Below, one piece after another: positions 35,724-44,831 of a stretch of DNA of 64,000 bases; positions within the stretch are counted from its first letter, which is position 1, and every line of letters starts with the position of its first letter. The notes beneath the pieces are model-generated. The model searched no databases, had not been told where the DNA came from, and was given only the letters and a program-made list of their open reading frames with translations. A program made the translations under genes and the position numbers. The stretch is from a bacterium (GTDB lineage Bacteria > Electryoneota > B3-LCP), in assembly GCA_026394195.1 (NCBI GenBank), contig JAPKYS010000055.1, positions 35,325 through 99,324 of the forward strand, written 5' to 3'.

Positions 35724-36752
35724 ATGCGTATTTCGGATTTTAAATTCCACCTGTCTGAAAAATTAATTGCTCAGACGCCCGCGCCGCAGCGCGATCAATC
35801 AAACCTCCTGGTGTTGAACCGAGCCGACGGCAAGATGCAGGACTGCAAATTTTTTGACATTCTGGGCTTTTTTCAACCCGGTGATGCTCTGGTCATTAAT
35901 GAGACCAAAGTTTTCCCCGCTCGCCTGCATGGTCAGAAGGATCGGTCCGATGCGAATATTGAAGTCTTTTTACTGCGGGAACTTAATAAATCTCTCTGGG
36001 AAGTACTGGTCAAACCTGCCCGGAAGGTCAGGGCGGGAAACACCATCTGGTTCGGCGATGACGTCATTTGCGAAGTCATAGACACCACGGAATCCGGTGG
36101 ACGGGTGGTGCGTTTCGCCTGCAATGGCGATTTTCATCAGGCGGTTGAAAATCATGGAGATATCCCGCTGCCTCCCTACATCAAGCGCCCCACCCTCCCG
36201 GAAGACAAGGAGCGCTACCAGACGGTCTATGCCCGATCCTACGGTGCTGTAGCCGCGCCGACTGCCGGGTTGCATTTCACACATGAATTACTGGCGCAGA
36301 TCAGAGCCCGGGGCGTGGAGATCATACCCATCCTGCTGCACGTGGGGTTGGGGACTTTTCGTCCGGTCCGTGTAGACGACGTCAGCCGGCATCGCATGGA
36401 TGCGGAATATTACGAAGTCAACGAAACCTCGGCAGCCGCGATCAATCGGGTGATCGCAAACGGGGGGCGCATCTTCGCGGTCGGCACCACAACCACCCGA
36501 GCGCTTGAAACCGCCGCAAATTTCAACGGTGGTGTGCGCGCCGAAAAGGGATGGACGGAAAAATTTATCTATCCACCTTATCATTTCAAGGTTGTCAGCG
36601 GTTTGATTACCAATTTTCACCTGCCCGGATCGACTCTCCTGATGATGGTATCGGCTTTTGCCGATCTTGAAACCATTCAAAAAGCTTACCGGCACGCCAT
36701 TCGCAGAAATTATCGCTTTTACAGCTACGGCGATGCCATGCTGATTCTGTAG
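35724..36752 (+). CDS. queA: tRNA preQ1(34) S-adenosylmethionine ribosyltransferase-isomerase
   Basis: 342 residues. 'FHLSEKLIAQTPAPQRDQSNLLVL' at the start, 'GDALVINETKVFPARL', 'LPLPPYIKR'-like 'IPLPPYIKRPTLPEDKERYQTVYA' in pieces, 'GAVAAPTAGLHFT' and 'LITNFHLPGSTLLMMVSAFA' are hallmarks. It transfers the ribosyl part of SAM to preQ1-tRNA to form epoxyqueuosine. It starts 94 bp after ruvB and 20 bp before ispDF, probably in the same operon. Confidence 0.97.
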   Translation: MRISDFKFHLSEKLIAQTPAPQRDQSNLLVLNRADGKMQDCKFFDILGFFQPGDALVINETKVFPARLHGQKDRSDANIEVFLLRELNKSLWEVLVKPARKVRAGNTIWFGDDVICEVIDTTESGGRVVRFACNGDFHQAVENHGDIPLPPYIKRPTLPEDKERYQTVYARSYGAVAAPTAGLHFTHELLAQIRARGVEIIPILLHVGLGTFRPVRVDDVSRHRMDAEYYEVNETSAAAINRVIANGGRIFAVGTTTTRALETAANFNGGVRAEKGWTEKFIYPPYHFKVVSGLITNFHLPGSTLLMMVSAFADLETIQKAYRHAIRRNYRFYSYGDAMLIL

Positions 36753-36772
36753 ATAGCATCGTTGAAGATATC

Positions 36773-37945
36773 ATGGGAACCGTTACCGCAATTCTGGTTG
36801 CTGGTGGGCGCGGTGTCAGGTTGGGAGAAGACGCTCCCAAACCGCTCATTGCTCTGAACTCACGTCCGCTGTTCTCCTATTCGCTGCAAACTTTGGAACG
36901 ATCGCCAGTCATCGATTCGATCATTCTGGTCTGCGGCGCGGATTGGCTGGATTATGCCAGAAATCAAGCCTCGCAATGGGCGCCTGAAAAGCTCATCGAT
37001 GTAACTTCCGGTGGAATAGAACGTCCTGACTCTGTGAAGGCGGGTTTGTCGCGTCTGCCGAAAGACTGCAATCAGATCGCCATTCACGATGCCGCCCGGC
37101 CCTTTGTAAAAATCAGCATGATCAGCGATGCCGTAGCGGCTCTTGATCAGGCGCACGGGTCGGTTCCGGGACTGCCCTTGGCGGATACGCTCCGGCGCAA
37201 TGAAGCAAACTTTGCCGCCGGTACTGCGGATCGAAATCGTTACGTTCTAACTCAAACTCCGCAATGCTTCCATCGTGACGTGCTGGAAAAAGCTTTCCAG
37301 CGCGCAGACCAAGATGGTTTTTCCGGGACGGACGACGCCTCCTACGTAGAAAGATTGCCGGGGTCACGCATCGCCATTGTTCCGGGCGATCCGGACAACT
37401 TCAAAATCACGACTCCGCACGATCTGGAGCGAGCCAGAATGATGGTGGAAGCATCTGCATCCACTGATTTTCGCATCGGCGAGGGGTTCGATGCCCATCG
37501 CCTGGTGGCGGGGTGTCCTCTGATTTTAGGTGGGGTTGAGATCCCCAATCCGGTGGGACTCCTGGGACATTCGGATGCGGACGTGCTGTGCCATGGCATC
37601 GGAGATGCGCTTCTAGGATCCGTCGGATTCGGCGATCTGGGGAAACACTTTCCCGATCATGATCCCGCCTATAAAGGTATTTCCAGCTTGTTGCTTTTGG
37701 GAAAAATCGCCGACTTGCTCTCCGCAGCGGGATATTGGATATCGAATGTGGATGCGACTCTGATCTTGGAGAGTCCCAAAATTGCCCCACATCGGGAAAA
37801 GATGATTGCCAATATCGCCCACGCCTTGAACATCGCTGCTGATCGGGTTTCGGTCAAGGCCACTACCACCGAAGGGATGGGATTTGAGGGGCGCGGCGAG
37901 GGCGTGAGCTGTCGGGCGGTGGTGGGGGTAAAGAAGACAGGGTAG
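36773..37945 (+). CDS. ispDF: Bifunctional IspD-IspF enzyme of the MEP isoprenoid pathway
   Basis: 390 residues, a fusion. Residues 1-225 are IspD (CTP:MEP cytidylyltransferase): 'ILVAGGRGVRLG' nucleotide loop, 'IHDAARPFV', 'LTQTPQCFH', 'TDDASYVE'. Residues about 232-390 are IspF (MECDP synthase): 'RIGEGFDAHRLV' (metal Asp and His), 'LLGHSDADVLCHGIGDALLG', 'KATTTEGMGFEGRGEG'. The two steps flank IspE (not in the window). Fused IspDF is known from several proteobacteria. Nothing is missing from either half. Confidence 0.96.
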   Translation: MGTVTAILVAGGRGVRLGEDAPKPLIALNSRPLFSYSLQTLERSPVIDSIILVCGADWLDYARNQASQWAPEKLIDVTSGGIERPDSVKAGLSRLPKDCNQIAIHDAARPFVKISMISDAVAALDQAHGSVPGLPLADTLRRNEANFAAGTADRNRYVLTQTPQCFHRDVLEKAFQRADQDGFSGTDDASYVERLPGSRIAIVPGDPDNFKITTPHDLERARMMVEASASTDFRIGEGFDAHRLVAGCPLILGGVEIPNPVGLLGHSDADVLCHGIGDALLGSVGFGDLGKHFPDHDPAYKGISSLLLLGKIADLLSAAGYWISNVDATLILESPKIAPHREKMIANIAHALNIAADRVSVKATTTEGMGFEGRGEGVSCRAVVGVKKTG

Positions 37946-37954
37946 CGGGCGATT

Positions 37955-38440
37955 ATGTTACAGCCTCAGATTCGTTTTGCAACATCAGAAAGCGATTTTT
38001 CAGCAGCCCGCCTCTTGATCGAAGAATATGCCGCCGCACTGGGCGTTGATCTCTGTTTTCAAAATTTCAGCGAAGAGTTGACGCAACTGCGGCAACAGTA
38101 TGGACCCCCGGATGGCTGCTTGTTGTTGGCAATACACGATGGAAAGGCAACCGGTTGCGTGGCGCTGCGGAATTTGGAAGACGGTATTTGCGAGATGAAG
38201 CGCCTCTACGTTAAACCGGATCAACGCAGCTACGGAATCGGCAGAAAACTAAGCGAAGCCATTGTGGCAGAAGCCCACAGAATGGGTTACCGAAAAATGC
38301 GGTTGGACACCCTGGAGTCCATGACCAAGGCACGAGAGCTATACCGCAAGCTGGGGTTCGGGGAAATTCCTGAATACCGATACAATCCCATACCGGGAAC
38401 GGTCTATATGGAATTGGATTTAGGCAGCAACGATCATTAA
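37955..38440 (+). CDS. GNAT family N-acetyltransferase
   Basis: 161 residues. The GNAT core is 'CLLLAIHDGKATGCVALRNL', 'CEMKRLYVKPDQRSYGIGRKLSEAIVAEA' (acetyl-CoA loop R-x-x-G-I-G) and 'MRLDTLESMTKARELYRKLGF'. The substrate cannot be predicted. It lies 9 bp after ispDF and 11 bp before gltX in a tightly packed run, so it is probably co-transcribed. Confidence 0.9.
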   Translation: MLQPQIRFATSESDFSAARLLIEEYAAALGVDLCFQNFSEELTQLRQQYGPPDGCLLLAIHDGKATGCVALRNLEDGICEMKRLYVKPDQRSYGIGRKLSEAIVAEAHRMGYRKMRLDTLESMTKARELYRKLGFGEIPEYRYNPIPGTVYMELDLGSNDH

Positions 38441-38451
38441 TTGAACTTCTG

Positions 38452-39897
38452 ATGATGGATAAACCCCCACGCGTTCGTTTTGCGCCCAGCCCTACCGGCG
38501 ACCTCCATGTCGGAGGCTTGAGGACGGCGCTCTACAATCATCTCTTTGCACGCCGGCATAGAGGGCGGTTCATCCTGCGCATCGAAGATACCGACCGCGA
38601 ACGCCACCTCGAAGGCGCGGCGGCTCAAATTCTGAAGCTGCTCAGAGTCTGCGGTCTGGAACCGGACGAAGGCCCAGAAATCGGCGGTGACTTCGGTCCG
38701 TACGTCCAATCGCAGCGGTTGCAGATCTATCGGCAGGCGGCGGGACGATTGCTGGACGCCGGACATGCCTACCCCTGTTTCTGCGGAAGCCGGTCCGAAG
38801 CCCAGCGCAGTGAACAGCAGCGGGCTCTGGGTCAGGGCGCGGGTTATGATCGCCGCTGCAGAACGCTCGAACCCGCTCAGGCAAAATATCGCATGGAATC
38901 CGAAGAACACGTTTTGCGCCTGAAGGTTCCGCTTGAAGGCGAAATAATCCACCGGGATATGATTCGCGGTGACGTCGTCTTTCCGCTTGCGGACGTGGAT
39001 GACCAGGTGATCATCAAATCCGACGGTTTCCCTACCTATCATCTTGCCAACGTCGTCGACGACCATCTGATGGAAATCACCCATGTGATCCGCGGCGAAG
39101 AGTGGCTCTCTTCAGTCCCCAAGCATTTGCTGTTGTACCGGTATCTTGGAGTCAAACCGCCGGAATTCGCTCACCTGCCCCTGATCCTCAACGAACAGCG
39201 GCAAAAACTCTCAAAGCGAGAGGGCACGGGATCTGTACAGGCCTGGTTTCAACGCGGCATCCCGCCGGAGGCTCTGATCAACTATGTCGCCTTGTTGGGA
39301 TGGCATTCCACAGATGACCGGGACGTCTACAGTCTCAGTGAACTTGTCGATGCCTTCGACCTGACTCGCGTTAGCAAATCCGGCGCGATTTTCGACGCCG
39401 TCAAATTGGAGTGGCTCTCTGGTGAACATCTCCGGAAATTGAACACCGACGATCTGATCCAGAGGTGCAAACCCTTCCTGAAAGACACTGAATTCAGCGA
39501 AATTGACGACGCTACAATACAAATGTTCATCGAAAGCATTCGTAATAATTTACACCGACTGGATCAACTTTCCGGGTTGCTCAAGCCGTTTAGCCTCAAA
39601 CCTCCGCCCCCGGATGCGGAAAGCCTGAATTGGCTGCAAACTGACGCGGCGCGCCGTCTGCTGCCGTTACTTACAAATCGCTGGCGCGCCCTGCCGCAGC
39701 CTGACGCTGAGGCGCTGCTGAATATCGTGCGTGACTGCGGCAAAGAAACGGGCATCAAAGGGAAAGATCTCTGGATGCCGGTGCGAGCAGCTCTGACCGG
39801 AATGACCACTGGTCCGGAACTTCGGGTTATCATCACCTATCTGGGCGACAGGCAGGCTATTGATAGAATGGCCCAGGCCTGCGACCTGATTCAATAA
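38452..39897 (+). CDS. gltX: Glutamyl-tRNA synthetase
   Basis: 481 residues, class I aminoacyl-tRNA synthetase. 'RFAPSPTGDLHVGGLRTALYN' carries the HIGH-type motif HVGG, and 'RQKLSKREG' is the KMSKS-type loop. 'RIEDTDRERH' binds ATP and glutamate. 'YPCFCG' marks the zinc-site region as in other discriminating enzymes. The C-terminal anticodon-binding helical domain is complete. The start MMDKPP could also be the second Met. Confidence 0.97.
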   Translation: MMDKPPRVRFAPSPTGDLHVGGLRTALYNHLFARRHRGRFILRIEDTDRERHLEGAAAQILKLLRVCGLEPDEGPEIGGDFGPYVQSQRLQIYRQAAGRLLDAGHAYPCFCGSRSEAQRSEQQRALGQGAGYDRRCRTLEPAQAKYRMESEEHVLRLKVPLEGEIIHRDMIRGDVVFPLADVDDQVIIKSDGFPTYHLANVVDDHLMEITHVIRGEEWLSSVPKHLLLYRYLGVKPPEFAHLPLILNEQRQKLSKREGTGSVQAWFQRGIPPEALINYVALLGWHSTDDRDVYSLSELVDAFDLTRVSKSGAIFDAVKLEWLSGEHLRKLNTDDLIQRCKPFLKDTEFSEIDDATIQMFIESIRNNLHRLDQLSGLLKPFSLKPPPPDAESLNWLQTDAARRLLPLLTNRWRALPQPDAEALLNIVRDCGKETGIKGKDLWMPVRAALTGMTTGPELRVIITYLGDRQAIDRMAQACDLIQ

Positions 39898-39917
39898 TTC
39901 GGCTGGAGTTTTACCAT

Positions 39918-42551
39918 ATGCCGATACGCCGCTACTGGCAAAGTGTTTTTCTCCCTGCGCTGATCCCCATTGCCCTCATCGCCTTCGGGCAGACATTTGA
40001 ACTCCCCTCGCACTTCGATCTCATCCCCGCCGCTCTGCTGCTGGCGGCTGCAGGACTCTATCTCAAGCGCCTGCAAAGCTACTGGGGATATGTGCACGAC
40101 GTCGGCGCCGAATTTCACCGCTTTCGCAGGTTGATCTGGTTGATTATCCCGCTGTTCTTCCTCAACGCCTTCTTCCTCATCTCGATATACGTCAGACTCA
40201 ATCAAAGTCTGCTCATCTGGATTTTCTCCCTGGTTAAAGCAGGAGGGTTGTTTGTTTTACTGACTCTGCTCCTGCAATTTTTCCGGTTCTCGCCCGACTT
40301 GCTCTCAAAGCGGAGGCGAATAATCGTAGCCCTGGTTGCGATGGCGCTGCTCTTTTTCACCAATTGGCCTGGCGAAATCAAGTTTATGGTCCTGTTCCTG
40401 CTGTCGGTCTGGACCTTCAATTTTGAGGACTGCCTCGAAGTGCCTCTGAAAACGAAATTGCTGCTCACCCTCTTCAGCGCGATTGGATTTATCCTTTTAT
40501 TGGCTCTCGGATCCAGCAGCCTTTCCAGTACCAGCGGCAGCGGAGTCAGCGCAACCTTAAGTACCTTGATCGCCGAATACGAAGCAGGGCTGCTGCCTCT
40601 GCTGCCAAGCTTGACCAGTGGATTACGCCTGCTTGTTTTGGCGCTGTTCATCGTGTTACCGGGAAAAATCTTGCTGCGCCCCATAGCCGACTGGTTGAAA
40701 TTTTCATTGCGTATTCGCACCAAGCTGATGATCTCCTACCTCTTCAGCAGTGTCCTGCCGGCGTTGCTCATCATTTTGGTACTGCTTATGGGGATGTTCT
40801 TTCTGGTCGGAGGCTTCTGGCAGCTCTACATCGATGGATTGCTGAAATCAGAGTCGCAGAATATGGCTGCCTGGGAGGCATCAGCAACTCGATTTCAAAA
40901 CCCAGCGGTTTTTAGCCTGGGTCTAAGTGACAGTAGTATATCCGTACCGGACTTGACCTTGATTGAGGCTAAGACTTCTTCAGACACGACCTTGCAGAAT
41001 ATTCAAGTAATGGATTTGAACCCTGCTTCAGATAGCGGTTTCAGCAGTTTGGATTCAATCTCCCTTGCTGCGTTACTTCTGCCGGAAAGCCTGGATGGTG
41101 CTATCGATCCAATATCTTTTCAACGTGATACCACTCTGATAAAGTTGGGGCGGAGTGCGTTCAGCGGATTGATCTGGTTCGAGCAGAAGCCATTCATCAG
41201 CGACTGGTCCTTGAAGGGGGGTGTACTTAAAGGGAGGTTGCAGCCATTCACCTTGGAGTCTCTGAATGAGCTTAAATCGCATTGCGGCACCGACCTGGTG
41301 CTCTATTCGGGCAAGCGGTTTGAGATATCGAGCAAGTTGAGTGGCGGGGTTCAAATCAATATGGGGGGAGCGGTCGATCCAGCGTTGTCGACGCCGCAGA
41401 CCACCCGGCGAACTGGATTTTTCAATATCCCATTGACCTTCCCGGTGCTATTACCCGGAGTCACCTGGGATGCTCAGAGCGGTTTTGAAGAGCACAATTC
41501 CGCACTGTTGATTAAGACTTCGATTTATTCACTGCTCAGTGTGCTCTTTTCCCGTGAACGCGTGGTAAACCAGGCGTATCTGGCATTTTTTATTGCACTT
41601 GCGGGTTTCTTTGGAGTAATATTGATCCTGGTGGCGCTGGTCGGGTTCGGGTTGGCAGGAGGCATCAATCGCACCATCAATAAATTACGCCAAGGCACTC
41701 AACAGCTCCGCAATGGAGATCTGAGCGTCAATATTCAGGTGCGCACCAAGGATGAATTGGGAGAACTCGCTCAATCCTTCAACCTGATGGTGGCGGACTT
41801 GAACCGGATGTTGATCGAAATCAAGGAAAAGGAACGTCTGGAAGGTGAATTGGAAGCTGCCAAAGCCATCCAGATGCGGCTGCTTCCTGAACAGATACCG
41901 GTTTTGGCAGGATTTCAGATTGCCGCCACCTCGATCCCCGCCAAGCAGGTCGGAGGTGATTATTACGACTTCCTGGAACTTCCATATGGACATACCGGGT
42001 TGGCAGTCGGCGACGTATCCGGCAAGGGGATGCCTGCGGCGTTGCTGATGGCAAATCTGCAAGCCTGTCTGCGCACTCTGACGCTGTTCAATCTTCCACC
42101 AGCCCTACTGATCGAAAAACTCAACACCGTGCTTTGCCATAATACCGCTCCGCACATGTTTGCCACCTTCTTTTTCGGCTCACTGGATCATCATTCCGGC
42201 GAATTGACCTATGTCAACGCCGGGCACAACTACCCCATCATCTGCGGGAATGGGAAAGCTGAACGGTTGGTCACCGGCGGGATGCTGTTGGGCGTCATGC
42301 CCGACAGCAACTATGAAGAAGGGCATATCGAACTTGCCCCCGGGCACATGCTGGTGTTGTTTTCGGATGGGATCACTGAAGCCGCGGACGACGGCGATAT
42401 TGAATTCGGGGAAGAACGACTGTTGGATCTGCTAAGCCGCCACTGCCATGATGACGCAGATACTATTCTGAGATCCATCCTGTCTGAAGTAGAATCCTAC
42501 TGTGGCGTGCCGCAGGACGATATGACCCTGATGGTTCTGAAGAGGGTTTAG
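39918..42551 (+). CDS. Membrane-bound PP2C/SpoIIE-type serine phosphatase with HAMP domain (RsbU-like)
   Basis: 877 residues. The N-terminal half holds about eight hydrophobic helices (residues 10-250). TM 'LMISYLFSSVLPALLIILVLLMGMFF' (shown in part) starts a periplasmic sensor region of about 270 residues. A last TM near residue 560 is followed by HAMP ('INRTINKLRQGTQQLRNGDLSVNIQ' in parts, 'DELGELAQSFNLMVADL'). SpoIIE domain, residues 640-877: 'GGDYYDFLEL', 'AVGDVSGKGMPAALLMA', 'YVNAGHNYPIIC', 'LFSDGITEA', 'PQDDMTLM'. It probably dephosphorylates an anti-sigma antagonist; no partner is adjacent. Confidence 0.92.
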   Translation: MPIRRYWQSVFLPALIPIALIAFGQTFELPSHFDLIPAALLLAAAGLYLKRLQSYWGYVHDVGAEFHRFRRLIWLIIPLFFLNAFFLISIYVRLNQSLLIWIFSLVKAGGLFVLLTLLLQFFRFSPDLLSKRRRIIVALVAMALLFFTNWPGEIKFMVLFLLSVWTFNFEDCLEVPLKTKLLLTLFSAIGFILLLALGSSSLSSTSGSGVSATLSTLIAEYEAGLLPLLPSLTSGLRLLVLALFIVLPGKILLRPIADWLKFSLRIRTKLMISYLFSSVLPALLIILVLLMGMFFLVGGFWQLYIDGLLKSESQNMAAWEASATRFQNPAVFSLGLSDSSISVPDLTLIEAKTSSDTTLQNIQVMDLNPASDSGFSSLDSISLAALLLPESLDGAIDPISFQRDTTLIKLGRSAFSGLIWFEQKPFISDWSLKGGVLKGRLQPFTLESLNELKSHCGTDLVLYSGKRFEISSKLSGGVQINMGGAVDPALSTPQTTRRTGFFNIPLTFPVLLPGVTWDAQSGFEEHNSALLIKTSIYSLLSVLFSRERVVNQAYLAFFIALAGFFGVILILVALVGFGLAGGINRTINKLRQGTQQLRNGDLSVNIQVRTKDELGELAQSFNLMVADLNRMLIEIKEKERLEGELEAAKAIQMRLLPEQIPVLAGFQIAATSIPAKQVGGDYYDFLELPYGHTGLAVGDVSGKGMPAALLMANLQACLRTLTLFNLPPALLIEKLNTVLCHNTAPHMFATFFFGSLDHHSGELTYVNAGHNYPIICGNGKAERLVTGGMLLGVMPDSNYEEGHIELAPGHMLVLFSDGITEAADDGDIEFGEERLLDLLSRHCHDDADTILRSILSEVESYCGVPQDDMTLMVLKRV

Positions 42552-42554
42552 CCT

Positions 42555-42650
42555 GTTGAATATCTCTATCCTATTACCCCCTCTTTTTCTTCCTATCTTC
42601 CTTTCTTGCCTTCTTGCTCTCTTGCTATCTTGCTAATCGCGCCAGGAACG
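42555..42650. repeat. Polypyrimidine (minus-strand polypurine) low-complexity tract
   Basis: About 80 bp almost free of purines except short CTTGC units, ending inside the 3' codons of the methyltransferase gene. On the minus strand it reads repeated GCAAGA/AGGAAG. Confidence 0.5.
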
Positions 42651-43344
42651 GTCCTTCACCAGTTCTGTGCAGCACCGTACAGGACCAACCGGAATTCTTG
42701 GCGTACTGTGTCAGGGTCTGTTCGTCTACATAGAGCCAAGCAAACAACGGACCAATTTCGCCTTTGTATTCAAGGTGCAGTGAGACCTCGCCGAAGTAAG
42801 GTTGAGAATCATTCAGATTGATGGTTCTTCCGAAAATGGGTGCTTCCAGATCATGCCGGGCGTCGAAGGAATCGAAAATGATCTGACCGCCCGGCTTCAG
42901 CAGACGGTGGATGCGACCAAGAAATTCTTCCAATCCGATCAGTGTCCCAACCAGTCCGATACCGTTCATCAACATCAGGATGGTGTCGAAAGGTTCCGCC
43001 TGAAAGTCAGCGAGGTCCACCAGATGAACGTCCTTGATCCCTCGCTCCTTAATAACCCGGACCGCCTCGGCGGATACGTCGATGGCGCATACGCCAAGCC
43101 CCAGCTCCTGCAGCACCAGAGAGTGGCAGCCCGCTCCGGCTCCGACGTCCAGCACCCGTCCGCGGCACTGGTCCACCGCCATTCCTTCAATTTCGGGCCA
43201 TTCAAGCCGAGTGCGGAAATAGAGTGAAGCAGGAACGATTAACTGCTCACCGTCATCACTGTGCATGATGTAGTATGCAGCCGTATCACCCTGATGGTAA
43301 TCGAGGATGGCGCGCCCCTGGGGTCGCATCGCTTCTGGATTCAT
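42625..43344 (-). CDS. Class I SAM-dependent methyltransferase
   Basis: 239 residues. Rossmann methyltransferase motifs: I 'VLDVGAGAGCHSLVLQELG', II 'VCAIDVSAEAVRVIKERG', then 'FDTILMLMNGIGLVGTL' and 'LLKPGGQIIFDSFD'. The substrate is unknown. The last codons run into the low-complexity tract, so the natural C-terminus 'LARLAR' may have been shortened or extended. Next upstream on the same strand is the DRR protein, separated by a strong terminator. Confidence 0.88.
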   Translation of the reverse strand: MNPEAMRPQGRAILDYHQGDTAAYYIMHSDDGEQLIVPASLYFRTRLEWPEIEGMAVDQCRGRVLDVGAGAGCHSLVLQELGLGVCAIDVSAEAVRVIKERGIKDVHLVDLADFQAEPFDTILMLMNGIGLVGTLIGLEEFLGRIHRLLKPGGQIIFDSFDARHDLEAPIFGRTINLNDSQPYFGEVSLHLEYKGEIGPLFAWLYVDEQTLTQYAKNSGWSCTVLHRTGEGPFLARLAR

Positions 43345-43360
43345 ACTGCTTCCCGAAATG

Positions 43361-43386
43361 AAAAAGCGGCGCTGTTGCGCCGCTTT
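43361..43386 (-). terminator. Terminator after the MinD-like / DRR gene pair
   Basis: AAAGCGGCGC-loop-GCGCCGCTTTTT read on the minus strand, starting about 27 bp after the small gene's stop. Strong stem and T5. Confidence 0.75.
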
Positions 43387-43412
43387 GAATTATCGACAAT
43401 TATTTACCATAC

Positions 43413-43625
43413 TCAAGACTTCTTATCCTCTTCAGTTTCCCGAAGAATCTTCAAGAGTTCATCCGCCTCCTCAGGCGTAATGATGCGCCGATCCATCTGG
43501 CGGCGGTCAATGCCTGAACGCCGATCGGGAAAGGGGAGGTCGCCCGGATCGGTGTATCTCTGCCGCCGATCACTGCTGCGACGATCCGGTCCACGTGGGT
43601 TAGTCTGTTCTTTTTCTTTGCTCAT
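43413..43625 (-). CDS. Small DRR-rich protein following a MinD-like ATPase
   Basis: 70 residues from the ATG at 43625 (an in-frame ATG at 43634 overlaps the upstream stop). The first half has four 'DRR' triplets spaced 5-13 residues apart: 'PDRRSSDRR', 'PDRRSGIDRRQMDRR'. The second half is an acidic helix ('TPEEADELLKILRETEED'). The DRR/RR pattern recalls the linker found before PilZ and other domains in deltaproteobacterial proteins, but no domain follows. Function is unknown. It lies 5 bp behind the ATPase gene, so it is probably a partner or localisation tag. Confidence 0.7.
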   Translation of the reverse strand: MSKEKEQTNPRGPDRRSSDRRQRYTDPGDLPFPDRRSGIDRRQMDRRIITPEEADELLKILRETEEDKKS

Positions 43626-43630
43626 AGGAA

Positions 43631-44665
43631 TCAAATTTTAACGAACTGCCAGCCTTGAGCCTCGATCTTCAACTGGCGGCTGAAATGCATGAAGTTTTCC
43701 ATTCGCTCACCGGAAGAGGTCTTGTTCAAACCGCAAGAAACGATCATTTCATAGATCGCCTTGGTGGCGTCACTCTTGGGGTAGCGTAACACGAAGGGTT
43801 CACTGCGAGCGTAAGCTCTTTCGACGTCTTTATCGCGTGGAATGTATGTGGCTGTCTGCAATCTGAAACCGAAATTTTCCAGAATGAAGCTGAACATCTG
43901 GTCGGCGGTGCGTCGTGCCGCCGGTGAATCCACCATATTGAAGACCAGTTTGGGTTGAAAGGTTTCCAGAATATGATCCAGCCGGTCGTGAGTTTCCTGG
44001 CTGGCAGCCCTGATGGCGCCGACCAGGTTGCGCCGGGTGCGACTCCAACCGAGGTTCTGGAAATCGTTGATGATGTTGAGGACGTAATCTTCTTCTTTGA
44101 ATTCCTGCTTCAGGCAACGCACGAATGCAGCTTTCATGAAGCGATAGAACCCTAAAATGATGGCGTCGATGTTCTGGGTGACCAGGAAACGAACCGGCGC
44201 TGCATTGAAAAAATCGAGATTGTTAAAACTGATATCGGGTCCCAGATCGACGATAATGTAATCAGCCTCCAGCCGGGATATATTGCGGATCAGGCGCATT
44301 TTCTGCTGGTAGAGCGGATTTGATATGGAAATAATATCCGACCCGCCGCAGATCAGCCGCAGTTTGGGAGATGGCGTCGGTTCGAGAACTTCAGCCAGGT
44401 AGGTAACTTCGTTGGAAATAAAATCCTTGAGGGTGTAACGCGGTGAGCTGACCCCCATCAAGTTGGAGATATCCGACCCGCCCAGATCCGCATCGACCAG
44501 GATCACTTCGTAACCCAGAGCCGCCAGTGAAACCGACAGATTGATCGCCACGGTGGATTTACCGGTGCCGCCCTTGCCGCTCGCCACGGCGAAGATCTGC
44601 TTCTTCAGCTCCGAGTTGTCTTCAGCCAGTGAAAACCCCTGTACGTGGTATTTATCAGTCATCAT
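43631..44665 (-). CDS. MinD/ParA-family ATPase (FlhG-like)
   Basis: 344 residues. The deviant Walker A is 'ASGKGGTGKSTVAINL' and the switch is 'ILVDADLGGSDISNLMG'. The hydrophobic Walker B is 'DYIIVDLGPDISFNNLDFF'. 'IPRDKDVERAYARSEPFVLRYPKS' matches the MinD/FlhG C-terminal region. A basic C-terminal tail of about 35 residues lacks the standard MinD amphipathic helix. Such ATPases position flagella, pili or cell-division sites. No minC, minE or flagellar gene is seen. The promoter is at 44705-44733. Confidence 0.9.
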   Translation of the reverse strand: MMTDKYHVQGFSLAEDNSELKKQIFAVASGKGGTGKSTVAINLSVSLAALGYEVILVDADLGGSDISNLMGVSSPRYTLKDFISNEVTYLAEVLEPTPSPKLRLICGGSDIISISNPLYQQKMRLIRNISRLEADYIIVDLGPDISFNNLDFFNAAPVRFLVTQNIDAIILGFYRFMKAAFVRCLKQEFKEEDYVLNIINDFQNLGWSRTRRNLVGAIRAASQETHDRLDHILETFQPKLVFNMVDSPAARRTADQMFSFILENFGFRLQTATYIPRDKDVERAYARSEPFVLRYPKSDATKAIYEMIVSCGLNKTSSGERMENFMHFSRQLKIEAQGWQFVKI

Positions 44666-44704
44666 TACGTGGTATCGCCATCAATGGTGGGGGATATGGA
44701 TTCC

Positions 44705-44733
44705 AGTATACCGAATAATACTGCCAAAGTCAA
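44705..44733 (-). promoter_or_regulatory. Promoter for the MinD-like ATPase gene
   Basis: Minus strand TTGACT (44733-44728), 17 bp, TATACT (44710-44705), about 40 bp before the ATG. Confidence 0.7.
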
Positions 44734-44831
44734 GCAAATTCTTTTCACCTTTAAGGGGGTACGGCAACTAAAGTGGATGAGGTATAGTATAACCCACAAA
44801 AGTACCCAAAAATATGCAAAGGAGCAATCAG

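Noticed and set aside
38437..39084. Minus frame of 215 codons opposite gltX
   Set aside because: Antisense to a complete glutamyl-tRNA synthetase; no start signal or family pattern.
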